A stretch of DNA of 64,000 nt from Hypomyces perniciosus (GCA_008477525.1 SPDT01000005.1:2914001-2978000); one strand, 5' to 3'; numbered from the stretch's first letter, positions 47,456-58,309 are shown. The notes: generated by a model not told the origin, from the sequence alone. Translations and numbers: made by a program.

Positions 47456-47797
47456 TGTCACCGCATGGAAAAGGGCTACTCGTGGTGAAGAAGCGTCGCG
47501 CCTACATGGACATGACACCTGGAGCTTTACCCCAGAACTCCCAGATTGGGGAATATTGGTGGAGCTCTTCCCGTGTCTCACCGCGCGGCGAAACCCCGGC
47601 TAGGCACTACGATTATGACAGCGCACAGTGCGGATTCTTTATGACAATGCACTGTCTAAAGACATCAACGTCAATGCTCCCGATGCCAAGAGTTTGGACA
47701 TGATTCTTCTCATTAGGCCACTTCCGCTTCTTGTTCGGGCTGTTAAGTCTCATCATAGCTGAAAAAGGACAGTTCGGGCTTCTAGCTTCTAGAAAAG
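47456..47797. promoter_or_regulatory. Divergent intergenic region, ALG6 (-) and palC (+)
   Basis: A 342-bp gap between divergent starts, so both promoters lie here. No TATA box is clear. Confidence 0.5.
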
Positions 47798-49300
47798 ATG
47801 CCATTTCCATTCGTTCTTCCGACTACATCTTCCTTCTTCTTCTCGTCCTGTTTCAGCTGTGACTCTCACCCTTCGCTGCCGCTCAGCGCAAGTACATATC
47901 GCGGGGTCGTCCGAGACGTGCTGAAGAAACACAAACGACTTCCGCCATCATCGCAAACTTCTAGTCTCGCCACAGTCATTTCGAGCCTTGAAAGCTATCT
48001 TCCATATCTGCTGGCCATTGATGCTGGATTAGGCGGCCAGGGTCTTCCGGGAGGCGAGCCCATCAGTGTCGTCTTGAAGACAGTTCTGTCCATCTCATGG
48101 CGGCCAACACTTTCGGGCGAACTTGTTCCTGGCCGTGAAAGATCCCGAGTCAAAGTCACGTCTTTGGAGCATGAGATATCCTTCGTATTGTCAACATTGG
48201 GACTTGCTTATGCCTTGACGGCAAGATCCGTGCTGCAGCCCCTATACTCCACTAACACCGACTTTCTCGGCACGCAAGAGAGGACAACAGCTGTGGCGAC
48301 AGCGACCAAATATCTCCTCGATGAGGCCTCTATATACGACTACATCGCCACGCGGAGTGAGCAAATCATCGGCAGCGCCCCTTCTGCAGATGTTGCTCCC
48401 ACAACCCTCCGCGCGATGGCCTCTCTAGCCCACGCGGAGGCGACGCTCCTGGCTGTTTTCAAAGACGATCCATATCCCGCAGCTGTGGCACAGGATAGAA
48501 ACAAGAATGACAAGGAATGGATGTTCAAAGCTCCCGACATCCCCAAGGTTCGCGCACACCTCTACGCTCGTCTATGTCTCGCAGCGTCTGAGCATGCGGC
48601 CAAGGCAGCCTCACTATGCCAGTCAACTGGATCCGGATCAAACAAGATCAACCAAGGCCTGTTAAGATATATTGACGATGTGCAAAAAACTAGTCGCGCC
48701 AAGGCATGTCGATTCTTTGGCATTGATGCCGAATTGGGTGGTGAGACGGCAGAGGGTATTGCTTGGGTGCGAGCTGGTTTGCAGGAACTTGGTGTGGAAG
48801 TTAAGGATGCTAAGAAAGGGCTGAGCTTGAGCCGGTTAAGAAGCAATCTGAATGAGAGGAGAGAGGATCGTCGGGTTGATAAGGAGACTACTTGGGGTGC
48901 TGACGCCGGCAAACTGGAAGAGACGAGGATTCTTGAAATGCTCGACGCCAAGTGGAACAAAATCAACGACACAGTATGTACCTCTTATTCGTGTCTACCC
49001 TTGCACGTTTGCTAATGGTTCATCTAGATGAACACGAGATCCATTCCCCCGATAAATGCCCTACTAACCAAAATGCCGTCAGGCCGTGAAATACACACGA
49101 TTAAGCCGTACCAGCCCCCCAGCCTAGACCGAGACGTCCTGGAAGCCATGAGGGCACCACCAGAAGGCGATGAAGGCTTTGGTGAAGAGATGAGCTCGGA
49201 CGATGAAGTCCGTGGCGCACCATCGGCCCCAATTGGTGCGTTCCCTGAGAGCGCTACGGATTATGGGAGAAGTTCGACACATGGGAATTCCTATTACTAG
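47798..49300 (+). CDS. palC: pH-response protein PalC (BRO1 domain)
   Basis: Exons are 47798-48973 and 49028-49300, giving 482 aa; the 54-nt intron is in phase 0. Family knowledge: PalC is a BRO1-domain protein that links the plasma-membrane pH sensor complex to ESCRT-III (Vps32), leading to activation of PacC at alkaline pH; it is specific to filamentous ascomycetes and relatives. Seen: the start [17 protein letters not shown], near-invariant in PalC; the BRO1 helical core over about residues 30-390, with [32 protein letters not shown] and an alanine-rich helix around [15 protein letters not shown]-terminal tail has an acidic EEMSSDDEV patch. It converges with the cysteine-rich secreted protein gene. 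Confidence 0.94.
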
Positions 49301-49546
49301 GCGCAACAGGATTTAGAAACGTTGAGATAGAACAGCGAGCTCAAGCTAGTTTGGAGGCAAAGAAGGATTTTTTTTCATTTCATCGGAGGCCAACATCCAA
49401 ACAGACTACGTAATGCTACAATACTTTGGAAGCAAATTCGTGTCCGCATTTCCCATAAAGATCTTCAAACAATAACACTCAAGAGCTCATCCCGTCATGC
49501 ACAGCCATCAATAGGTAATGTGCTCTCACCACCCCTGAGTCCTCAT
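49301..49546. other. Region between convergent palC and secreted-protein genes
   Basis: 246 bp between stop codons, T-rich near 49366. Probably two short 3' UTRs. Confidence 0.6.
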
Positions 49547-50033
49547 TTAATTGGTTGGACACGCCTCCACAGGGACAGGAGACTTGGTGACAGTTGCCAA
49601 CGTAGACGTTGGGCAAGGGGGTACAGGAAAGGTAGGCCACGGCTTGCAATCAGGAACACATCTAGTCATTGCCAAGTCAGCGCTACGATGGCATCCACAG
49701 GTGTGCTATTAAAGAAAACTTACCCTCCGTACATCATGCCGCAGCTGTTAATCATATCAATGCAGACCGTCCGAGTGCTGCAGTTGTCCGTTGTGGTGCA
49801 AGGCGGCGGCGAAGGAGCAGGTTCATAGCACGGGTTATAGCAGCTTTGTCTCACATCAGCTTCAAGTTTCCGCGCGAGGAAGATATTAATGTTGATGATA
49901 ACAATTACCCTCCCCAAGGCACATCGCATTTATTGATGCCGTCGACGCAGATGGTCGCGTTTACGCAATCGAAAGCGTTGGCAAACTGGGCCAGCCCAGT
50001 GAGAGCGGCGATGAGAACTGAGTTCATGTGCAT
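49547..50033 (-). CDS. Small secreted cysteine-rich protein with two tandem six-cysteine modules
   Basis: Exons in transcription order are 50033-49909, 49843-49724 and 49661-49547, giving 119 aa. No single long open frame covers it, so it is easily missed. Seen: a signal peptide MHMNSVLIAALTGLAQFANA, then two copies of the pattern C-x5-C-x6-C-x6-C-x3-C-x9/10-C (residues about 23-61 and 67-105), giving twelve cysteines, and one extra Cys near the end. Shared residues include YGG/WGG before the fourth Cys and a Pro-rich stretch before the sixth. Both introns (65 and 62 nt) interrupt the Gly codon just before the fourth Cys of each module, in phase 2. This points to duplication of an intron-containing unit. 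Function is unknown; size and cysteines resemble fungal secreted effectors or surface proteins, but no target can be named. Confidence 0.82.
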
Positions 50034-51427
50034 TTTGTCCGATTTGGATTATTCTTTCAACGTGAGAGTATCTGTCAGTGGTGTAGAAAGAGAGGAAGAG
50101 GGAGAGAGGTGAAATTCGAAGCCCGGAGAGGGATACTGTCGTTGCTTTTGTATGTCTAAGCTCGCCGAGTTTGTCTTGTTCTAGATGTGGATTCCCCAGC
50201 AAGGCTAGGACGTCATCTCACTACCAGGATGAGATCGGCTTCGGTGTAACTCGACTCAGCTCAGCTGCACCTTTTGGGTGTGCAAAGCTGTCACGGGGAC
50301 AACCGACGAGATCGAGTCGCGGAAGGGAGAGTGACTGAGACATGCGCACGGAATCCCTGATGAAGCAAGTACCAACGTGTTCCCCCAGACAAACAGACGA
50401 ATCGCATCACTTTGCGCTACATACTGGGAGCGAAGGCTGAGGATTTCCAGACATGTTTTTGTGAAAAGCTGTGGCGAATGGTGTGCTACCATTCGTTGTT
50501 TGTCCAAGAGAGGGTATGCCAAGATCGTATCTGATCGTACTCCGTATACACATCCCGTATTCGCTGCATTCCAATGCAAGAAATCCAAAACAGAGGGGGT
50601 TAATGAGAGTCAAATGACTGACCGAGTCGTATTCAGCTGAGGAGAAGATAAAGTGACTGAGGTATTATTAGGTGCAAGAGCGCAACCGGTTCCGTTCAAT
50701 TAGTATAGAGCATATTAGTAGGGCCGGCCACCAAATTCCCAAATAGGCAATCATATGATGTTTGGTCTCCGACTAGCAGCACCATGCAATAAGATGTCTC
50801 TGTTGGATTATTAGAGGCAAAGCAAGCGGTTGGCAATAAACAGGGACCCCAAAAATATGTTACTACAGATAAAAATTTACCACAATATATAACTCTCACT
50901 GCTACAAATGACTTGTATTGTTACCTATAGCTTTTATGTTACAGATAGCTCTTCATGTTGCTAGTCCTTACGATGCAGTAAAATGGGATGCTTCAGATGT
51001 GCCGAAACGAGTGATTGGCATTTTTTCTCGAGTGCCCTGGGGCATTCTATCTAAGCTTAGGTATCTAAGTATAAAGAGCGTCTGGTTGTTGACAAAACGG
51101 GAGACATGAGAGAAAATCTGAATATCATGTAAGAATCGTTGAGTGATAAGGAAATGCAGCGTGTAAGCGCCTGGTTATTGAGAAGAAGATATTGAAAGGA
51201 AAACATAAATGCGAAAGAGTGTCTTAAGGAGATAGGAGATGAGAAGTAACGGAAAATAGAGAGAAAGTAACAGAAGGTCAGAAAGGGTGAGTGCTTCGAT
51301 GAGAGATTGAAAGGAACAGAAAACAAAGCCAAAGTAATAGAAGATCAGAAAGGGTGAAGTTGGGAGGCGAAGTTGTAGTTAATTCGACAAGTTGGTGGGT
51401 TGGGATGAGGATGGATACATGGTCATC
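50034..51427. other. Intergenic region upstream of the secreted protein
   Basis: About 1.4 kb. It holds one exact decamer complement (50537-50546). From about 50.65 to 51.35 kb it is A/T-rich and purine-rich on the plus strand (many GAGAAA and AGAAGG runs) with no supported gene. It could include the 3' end of the neighbouring minus-strand gene. Confidence 0.5.
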
Positions 51428-52195
51428 TCAAAAGTCCTTCTTCCTTCGAGAACGTCGGGCCTCATTGCCTGCAGCCTCCACCATGTCTCGTGACAAAGGC
51501 GACATTCTCATCGTAGTGGCTGGTCGGTTCTCCTGTGCTGTGACGCCTGCATGCTCCACCATGCCAATTGAGCTTCTGGTGCGGTCAAGGGGGTCTCGAG
51601 TATCCAACACCAGAGGAATGCTCCGCGAGGTTGATGAATGCGATGACGACGAAGCTCCCCAAATGGAGCGGCGGGAGTCAGGGCCTTCGCTGCGAGATCT
51701 GAGCCCACTGGATCTGTGGAAGGAAATGGGCGGCCGCGTAGGATCCTCTCTGCTGGACCGGCCTTGATAGGAGATGGGTGGCCGCGAGGGATTATCACCT
51801 CTGCTGAAACGGCCTCCATAGGTTACTGGTGGCAATTGAAAGCTGGATTCCCTACGGAAGGAGGATGAACCTCCCGGCTCCGATCCCCTGCTGAAGCTCG
51901 TCGGGGGGCGCGACCATCGGCTTGAAGTTGAAGCCCGTGGGGCGTCGTCGTCGCCATAATCGTACAGATCGATAAGGGACGACAGCCTGTCGGAGTGACG
52001 GGCCGAAGAGCGATCATCTTCATCGGTGTGCCGGAAACGGGATTGGGGGTAGGACAATGGGCGTTCATCGCGGCCCCAATCCTCGATGCGGTAGCTAGGC
52101 ATTGACAACGGTCGAGGCTCTTCATCATCGCGGTAACGATAGGGACTGTCGTAGCCATAGCGGCCATACGACGAACCGGGACGAGAGTCGCTCAT
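51428..52195 (-). CDS. Intrinsically disordered Ser/Arg/Pro-rich protein
   Basis: A single-exon frame of 255 aa from ATG at 52195. An upstream frame extension to 52216 exists, but MSDSRPGSSYGRYGYDS is the better start. No domain is recognised. Composition is dominated by Ser, Arg, Asp, Pro and Tyr. Three related units of about 16 residues occur around residues 125-170, with cores LPPVTYGGRFSR, RPPISYQGRSSR and RPPISFHRSS. The C-terminus is strongly basic (RRSRRKKDF) and could be a nuclear signal or RNA contact. A TATATTAA element lies about 245 bp upstream on the minus strand. Such proteins evolve fast and are usually lineage-restricted. The steady reading frame and repeat pattern argue that it is real. 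Confidence 0.65.
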   Translation of the reverse strand: MSDSRPGSSYGRYGYDSPYRYRDDEEPRPLSMPSYRIEDWGRDERPLSYPQSRFRHTDEDDRSSARHSDRLSSLIDLYDYGDDDAPRASTSSRWSRPPTSFSRGSEPGGSSSFRRESSFQLPPVTYGGRFSRGDNPSRPPISYQGRSSREDPTRPPISFHRSSGLRSRSEGPDSRRSIWGASSSSHSSTSRSIPLVLDTRDPLDRTRSSIGMVEHAGVTAQENRPATTMRMSPLSRDMVEAAGNEARRSRRKKDF

Positions 52196-52440
52196 TTTGA
52201 CCCTGACAATCGACAAGGACGGCTAGAAAGTTGGCAAAGGCTGAAGCGTTGAACAACCGAAGAAGCTTTCAAAGTATTGAGGAACAAGACGAACAGAAAA
52301 GTGTGGATTATTAGAGTCAAATGTTGATGTAGGTATGTGTATGTGTTTAACAGTGTGTGGAATGTGGTTTGTAGGCTGTAGAGTGTTGCTATCGTGGCTG
52401 AATTGATGAGTTGATTCCCAGTCTGCTGAGACTTCTACCT

Positions 52441-52452
52441 TAATATATACCA
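52441..52452 (-). promoter_or_regulatory. Candidate TATA element for the disordered-protein gene
   Basis: On the minus strand the sequence reads GGTATATATTAAGG about 245 bp before the start codon at 52195. Leader sequence between them is rich in CATACACA-like runs, similar to the leader of the MGC gene at 56.8 kb. Confidence 0.5.
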
Positions 52453-53320
52453 TTGGAGGGCTCTATTTTCCTTGAGAAAAGCCTCACTTGTGATTCACCC
52501 TTTCTCAAAGCCTTGTTGAGGCTTTGCTTGGGTCATTTACTGGAAATGGTCGCGGCCAGGTCGCATTGTCGGCCGGGCCCAGGGCCGTAGAGCCTGAGAC
52601 TGCCATCTGATGCGGGTGCGTTGTCCATGTTGTGGTCCCGAAAATGCTCTCATAGGCTCATGATGACGGTTTTTGTTCCTGACAACTGATTTCGTGATCA
52701 ATATTGGGTCATGTTAATATGTGTTGGAGCTCTGCATCCTGGCCGCATGATACTATCTGGTGGAGGAGACATGACAAGTGGGCCAGATAGGCTGGATTGA
52801 CGTAAGTTCTGATACACCCATTCATCTACTTTAGAATGCCTAACAATTCGTATATCATCATTTCATTTATTGCGTGCATCCCTTTGAGCTTTTAACGTGG
52901 TTGTTTGGTTATAAGCCTGTCTTCCATGATGCGATGTTAGTGCGATCTTATATAGGTGGAGAACTACCAAGGTCTTTGCCGCATAACGTCTCTTTATTTT
53001 TTTTGGTGCAATTCCCTACATATTACAAGTACACTACAGCTATTACTATCCTACTATTAGCTATGATTTTTCTTCATCAAGTTATTGTTGTTGGTTGTGG
53101 TCTTGACCAGGGTCCGTCACGTGGATCCACACCTGAAGAGCCGCATCTCCACCAACTCAAGTCGCAGGCCTCCTTTCGGTCTTCGTTCTTCATTCACCCA
53201 ACATCAACTGCTAAGCCTCATTCTCGACCGCTCAAGGGCGTCACAATCCCGCTTTCTGCCTATCCATTAAGGGCCTCCCGCATTCGTATCTAGGCATCCA
53301 TAGGCAGACAGCAAATTGCC
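52453..53320. other. Intergenic region upstream of the APH-like gene
   Basis: About 870 bp with no supported gene. It lies between divergent genes and should include the promoter of the APH-like gene. A T-run is at 52996-53004. Confidence 0.5.
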
Positions 53321-54850
53321 ATGAGCCAACAACCTGAAGAAGACTACATCAGGGATCGTGACCGTGGGATGCGTGTTGACCCCTTGGTGGAAGATCTCGC
53401 TGAGGAGGGCCCTGAGAATTGGAAGGAATCTTTGGCTCGCCCTGGACTGAAAGAAGACATAACGAGTTTTATTGTCAAACATCGAGGTGGAAAGGCGATT
53501 CGATTCCACCCACCCTTGCGCGGCGGTTATAACTGGTGCTTCAGACTCGAGCTTGAAGATGGTTGGGCTACCTTGCGTGTTCCGCTCCCTGGATTGAGTG
53601 CCTTTCTTGATGAGAAAACACGTGCTGAGGCGTACGCCCTGATTTATGTGGCAGAAAACACTACGATCCCTGTCCCACGTGTCTATCATTGGGGATATGC
53701 TTCACAAAACCCCACTGGCACAGGCCCTTTCATAATTATGGATTACTTCCCAGAGACGGAGCCTTTATCAGATGAATTCGTGGTGCCGGAAACAAAGGAT
53801 ACAAAATATATAACAAACTTTGATCTGCCAGATGATAAACTGCAAGAGTTTTACCAACCCATGGCAAACATTCTCCTTCAACTGGACAAATTGAAGATGC
53901 CCAAAATTGGCTCCCTTGCCCGCGAGGCAGACTCTTGGGCTGTCAGCAGCCGCCCTCTACCTCAAAATATATCTGATATCATCACTCAAGGTGGATGTCC
54001 GGAATCTGTCCTCGCACCCGAGGAAACTACATATTCAGCATCAGCCGAATATTATACCTCGCTCGCAGATCAGCACATGGCACACTTCGCTTTCCAACAC
54101 AATCATGCTGTTTATTGCGCAGACGACGCACGAGATAAGTACATGGCACGTCATCTCTTTCGTCGTCTTAATAATCAAGGCTTAATCATAGAGGCGCTTC
54201 GGGGTACAAGTAGCCCCAAAGCTCCCGAGACGTTCAAGTTCATCTGCGACGACTTGACACCATCAAACGTTCTTGTCGATAAAGAGGGAAAGCTTGTCGC
54301 CGTTATTGACTGGGAATTTGCATATTTTGGTCCTGAATCGATGGCATCAGCTCCCCCCTGGTGGCTTCTTCTGCGCAAGCCCGAGGATTGGAGAGAGGGG
54401 GGCGGTCTTGATGACTGGGTTGACAAATACCCAAGGCTTTTGAACATTTTTCTCAAGGCTCTTGAGGAGGAGGAAGCGAAAATAGAGGCAGAGAAAGACT
54501 CATCCCTGGATATTGGGCTTGGGAGCCTACACTTGGAAGGGGAAGTGCCATTATCTATTCGAATGCGACAGAGCTGGGAATCCGGTGCCTTTTGGATCAC
54601 CTGGGCAGCACGCAGCAGCTTCGGCTTTGACCCTGCATACTGGAAATTCTTGGATGAGCGATTCTTCGGGGAGAATAAACGCGGGGGATATGACCATAGG
54701 ATGGATTTACTCTCTGGCGATGACAAGCTCACGATGGATCGGGTCATACGTAACAAGATCGATGAGAGTAAGAAGATGGAGCTTTGGTACTGGAAACCAG
54801 TGGACGCGCAAAGGTACCTGAAGCGTACTATTGGACGTCCATGGACTTGA
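53321..54850 (+). CDS. Aminoglycoside-phosphotransferase-fold (APH) family protein
   Basis: A single-exon frame of 509 aa. Seen: an N-lobe with GGYNWCFRLEL and a hinge-like PFIIMDYF (residues about 140-147). The catalytic-loop equivalent is CDDLTPSN near residues 307-314, matching the HxDxxxxN-type Brenner loop with Asp and Asn kept. VIDWEFAYFGP near 327-337 takes the place of the DFG metal-binding motif. Family knowledge: hundreds of APH-fold proteins occur in filamentous fungi, mostly of unknown substrate; they are not evidence of antibiotic resistance. The WWLLLRKPEDW segment and C-terminal FWITWAARSSFGFDP block are typical of this fungal subgroup. Lack of introns is notable, as most neighbours have them. 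Confidence 0.85.
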   Translation: MSQQPEEDYIRDRDRGMRVDPLVEDLAEEGPENWKESLARPGLKEDITSFIVKHRGGKAIRFHPPLRGGYNWCFRLELEDGWATLRVPLPGLSAFLDEKTRAEAYALIYVAENTTIPVPRVYHWGYASQNPTGTGPFIIMDYFPETEPLSDEFVVPETKDTKYITNFDLPDDKLQEFYQPMANILLQLDKLKMPKIGSLAREADSWAVSSRPLPQNISDIITQGGCPESVLAPEETTYSASAEYYTSLADQHMAHFAFQHNHAVYCADDARDKYMARHLFRRLNNQGLIIEALRGTSSPKAPETFKFICDDLTPSNVLVDKEGKLVAVIDWEFAYFGPESMASAPPWWLLLRKPEDWREGGGLDDWVDKYPRLLNIFLKALEEEEAKIEAEKDSSLDIGLGSLHLEGEVPLSIRMRQSWESGAFWITWAARSSFGFDPAYWKFLDERFFGENKRGGYDHRMDLLSGDDKLTMDRVIRNKIDESKKMELWYWKPVDAQRYLKRTIGRPWT

Positions 54851-55549
54851 ATCGATAGGAAGAATTACAACGCCCGAAGTATCTGGGCGATCGTATTGAC
54901 CCGGGACAGTGACACTAGTAATATCACACCTGAGTCCGTCATCATTGATGACAATTCTTTGACTGCTCGTCTTGATAACATACCTGATGTCGTTTTCGTC
55001 TGCGTTCAGCTATCTTGCCCATCCATACGGCCTATCCGCATTCGTGTTATCGGATGTCTCTTGATCCCCGGATCCTCGGACCGAGATTAGGAGTCTTTGC
55101 GTCGAGTTGGCCGAAGCCCAAAATCATCTTCTTGTGTCTGCTTTCTGTAGATGTAATCGGGTGCAATGTCAGCTTCAAATTTGTGAGCCAAGCTCTGACA
55201 GCAATGACGCTCAGGTAGTTGGTCTTGGCTTAATTCTACTTTACTATCACTGGTTTGTCTTTTCAGGGCTATGTTCATTCCGTCGTCTGCATTTCCGTCA
55301 GCGAATTTGCCAAATATCGTCAAGACACCACCGTCAGACATGCGCATCTCGAAGCTTGAAGATAGACGTGGTTGAGAAACAGAATTTTGCAGTTCCATTC
55401 GATTCTTTTTCTTTCTAATCCCCTTCACTTGATGTTAACTTTTCTCCTGTACAGCTTTATCGCAGACTTCCTGTTGCAGCAGCCAGAAAGAAAAGTTCAT
55501 GCAGTCAGACATGCCTGCATGCACATGTCTAATGTTAAGTCATCTCTCT

Positions 55550-55582
<33 letters not shown>

Positions 55583-56676
55583 CTCTGCGATATTAAGCAG
55601 AAAGTTATTCTTGCATTTCTCAGACCGAATTTTTTGAAGCGATGAGAAAATGCCTTCGATCAGGTTCCATCGTCCTCCGTAGGCCCTCCAAAAACTGGGG
55701 ATTCAGTCCAGAACCAGTACTCACTCCCTACGGACTCGATTAGCATAGATGACCGTTTCTATCGCACTGATCCGTTGAAAAGAACTTCCAGGTGCATATA
55801 CTTACGAGATGTCGTTGCAATTATGCTGTGACCCATGGCCAGCAGGCGCGAAACCCCCCTTTTTGCCCCTGAATCTGAGTGCATGCATGTCAGCCTCATC
55901 AACAAAAATCTCTTCATTGATTCCAAGCTTTACCACCAAAAAGTTAATCTCGCATATATGTCAATATTTACCCTTCATGGAAGTATCTCGAGTTGGCCTC
56001 GTCTCGGTGACACCGCACAATAACTTTTCTGTGGACATCAAGGAAGGCGTTGTTGCCTGGAAACTTGAAAGTAAATCCAGCATACCTTATGATGAAGTTA
56101 CTGAAAAAAAAATCTGAGAAAAGGATAAAAAGGGTATTCTTCTGACTTTTCAGCATTTGATCACCTCTGCTTCATCATACCTTAATTACTTTCAGGAGAA
56201 GCGCCGATGGTGTTCCCCTAATGGCCGTGACAGTTCGAGGGGCGATGTTCCTGCCTTTTTTTCTCCAGATTGGATCCCTTGGTTTCCAAAACCCTTCAAT
56301 TGGTAAGTTTTATGATGCTGCCATCAAATAGATAATGCCATCGCAATGCAGTCTCGGGTTCCAGCTTCGGACTTGGAACCACCACTCCCCTCTGTCACAG
56401 GCTCTTCGCACTCAGCACTTCTTTCTGTCGTGTATTTAAAATTTCGGGATTTAACGGGGAAGCTCCCTTTCATCAAGAACAGAGTTTATAATGGAAACAA
56501 CAACGTTTCTTCGCCGGACCCATTGGGCGACAATCTCCACGGTGTAACTTCCAGACTCTGCATGAAGAGTCCATCTACTCCGCAATCATGGCTTTTAGAT
56601 GCTTTCTACAGCATTATAGGTTTTTCTTCAAGAAGTATATTTCGTCTTCATGTTGAAACCTTCTTCGGGCTCTGGG
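54851..56676. other. Intergenic region between APH-like and MGC genes
   Basis: About 1.8 kb without a supported gene. A minus-strand open frame at 55087-55428 and a plus-strand ATG-less open stretch at about 55630-55810 look faintly protein-like but have no recognisable motif. A 30-nt A-run sits at 55551-55580. Confidence 0.45.
55551..55580. repeat. 30-nt A homopolymer
   Basis: A run of 30 A bases preceded by TCTCTCTC. It may be a microsatellite-like slippage tract or the tail of a retroposed sequence. I found no convincing target-site duplication. Confidence 0.85.
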
Positions 56677-56684
56677 TATATAAA
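56677..56684 (+). promoter_or_regulatory. TATA box of the MGC protein gene
   Basis: TATATAAA followed by GACGTC, 236 bp before the start codon at 56920. Clear TATA boxes are uncommon in this window, so this gene is probably strongly or inducibly expressed. The intervening leader contains a CACATA/CACACA tract at 56797-56832. Confidence 0.65.
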
Positions 56685-56919
56685 GACGTCGTCCCCCCCT
56701 TGTCTTTTGTCCATCCAACTTCTCAGTCCACACATACAATCACTTCATCTACCAAGTTCTTTGACTACTATACTTTGAACAATCTTCAAGGCTTACCATA
56801 CATACACATACACACACATACACATACACACAACCTCACACGCAAACCTCGTCAGAGTCTCTTCTGGCATTCATCCACTCTCGCTTCTATCAGCAATCAA
56901 CCACACCCCACTCATCAAA

Positions 56920-57255
56920 ATGGGTTGCATCATCTCCAAGTGCAAGTCTGGCAAGGGCTCCAAGTACAACAACAGCTACAAGCACTCCACTGCCTCCTTT
57001 GCAACCAATACAACCTCCAAGTCGGGCAAGAAGAGCATGTGGAGCTGCCGCCAGGCAGAGTCCTCTGAGTACTCTATCCAACAACTCCCCAAGCCCATCA
57101 ACGATGAGGCCTTTCCCATGACCTTGCCGACCCCAAGCGATGATGGCTGGTATGGGGGATACCCACCTGTTGATCCCACTGCCGTGGGTCGCAAAATCAC
57201 CAACTGGGGAAAGTGGCCACCAGCATCCCATCGCAGGTCAGTCCTCAGGCGCTAG
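56920..57255 (+). CDS. Small protein with N-terminal MGC dual-acylation motif
   Basis: A single-exon frame of 111 aa with a strong start context (ATCAAAATGG). It begins MGCIISKCKSGKGSK. Gly2 with Ser6 fits the N-myristoylation rule, and Cys3 and Cys8 are placed for palmitoylation. A Lys/Ser-rich stretch to about residue 40 would aid membrane binding, as in Src-family kinases and some G-alpha subunits. The rest has no known domain; the C-terminal half has a compact aromatic/Pro motif (DDGWYGGYPPVDP, then GRKITNWGKWPP). I infer a peripheral plasma-membrane protein, perhaps an adaptor. A possible donor GTCAGT near 57237 could give another C-terminus. A larger frame at 56346-57068 overlaps it in a different phase and is rejected. 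Confidence 0.7.
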   Translation: MGCIISKCKSGKGSKYNNSYKHSTASFATNTTSKSGKKSMWSCRQAESSEYSIQQLPKPINDEAFPMTLPTPSDDGWYGGYPPVDPTAVGRKITNWGKWPPASHRRSVLRR

Positions 57256-58309
57256 ATGGGCTCTGGCATAAGCTTCATGGCTGTGGGGGAGAGGGGCTAC
57301 CGTGGGGTGGCCTGCATCCTCAAAGTGGCCTTTGTGATGGAAAACCGGGTACGTGTATTACAAGGTTTGGAGGTTTAGGTATGGCGTTTTGGATTTGGTT
57401 TTGAGAAAGGACCGTTTTGGTCAAGCGAACATGGGAAGGCTTCAAGTATATATATATTAGTCTTTAATAAATAAGCGATCTACTCTAAACTACCAATGTG
57501 CCCTGAGTGACTTTGCTTGACGTGCGTTCTAGATCGTTTGCTATTGAAGGTAGTCACTAACCTTATTGTGATTTAGGGGAGAGGTTGATCATGAGGGAGT
57601 GTGGAATCAGGGGTAATCTCATCGGAGGCTTGTATGTCTACAAAGAAAACGAATGGTGTACAATCTCATATAAATCCAAGGGCATTGGTGATGACGAGAC
57701 GTGATTAAAAAGATGAAGAAGATCATATCTCAGATTCCCTAGCTATTGGTGTGTCAATCAATTGCTTGACCATGATTCTGGAGATAGCCTCTCAGAGGTC
57801 ATCACAACAGATGCATCAAGCATTGTTCCAAACAGTGTATAATAAGTGAATCTTTTACAATTAAATGTCATTATATTAAAAAACAAATAAATAAAATCTT
57901 GGACTCGCAGTGAATGGCATCAGTTGGAAGACAGGCAGGTCGTCTTACCCCAGAGAGTCAACCAGCCCCCATGATTATGTAAGCAAGAGCGCTCAACGTC
58001 TCACTCAACCTCTGTCTATGAATTTTTGGTGGGGTCCAACTTTGGAGATAGTACTAACTTTCTATGTACTATTACTACTACTACCACTAGTACGAACGTC
58101 CATCCTTTTGTACGGAGTGCTCTGTACTACGTTTCGCGCGACGAATTCCGCCATTCATGGCAGACGATATTGCCCCGTCTCGCCTGTAACTTGTTGGCCG
58201 CACCCTCTCCCCCTCAAGAATGGCGGAGGGGCCGTCTATCGAGACGGTATCGCTCATCAACGAAGGCCTCAGCATCTTGCGACAGTCCATCGCGCATAAC
58301 CTATACTAG
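57256..58309. other. Intergenic region between MGC gene and PTC7
   Basis: About 1.05 kb: A/T-rich 3' sequence with AATAAATAAG-type signals near 57465, then an A/T-rich middle and a mixed promoter region. A near-copy of the decamer (TACGGAGTGC) lies at 58111-58120. No supported gene. Confidence 0.5.

Noticed and set aside
54230..54275. APH-like protein as an antibiotic resistance gene
   Set aside because: APH-fold proteins are abundant in fungi and act on unknown substrates; nothing here points to drug modification.
56346..57068. 240-aa plus-strand open frame overlapping the MGC gene
   Set aside because: It runs through the TATA box and CA-rich leader, and its C-terminus is just the shifted frame of the MGC coding sequence.
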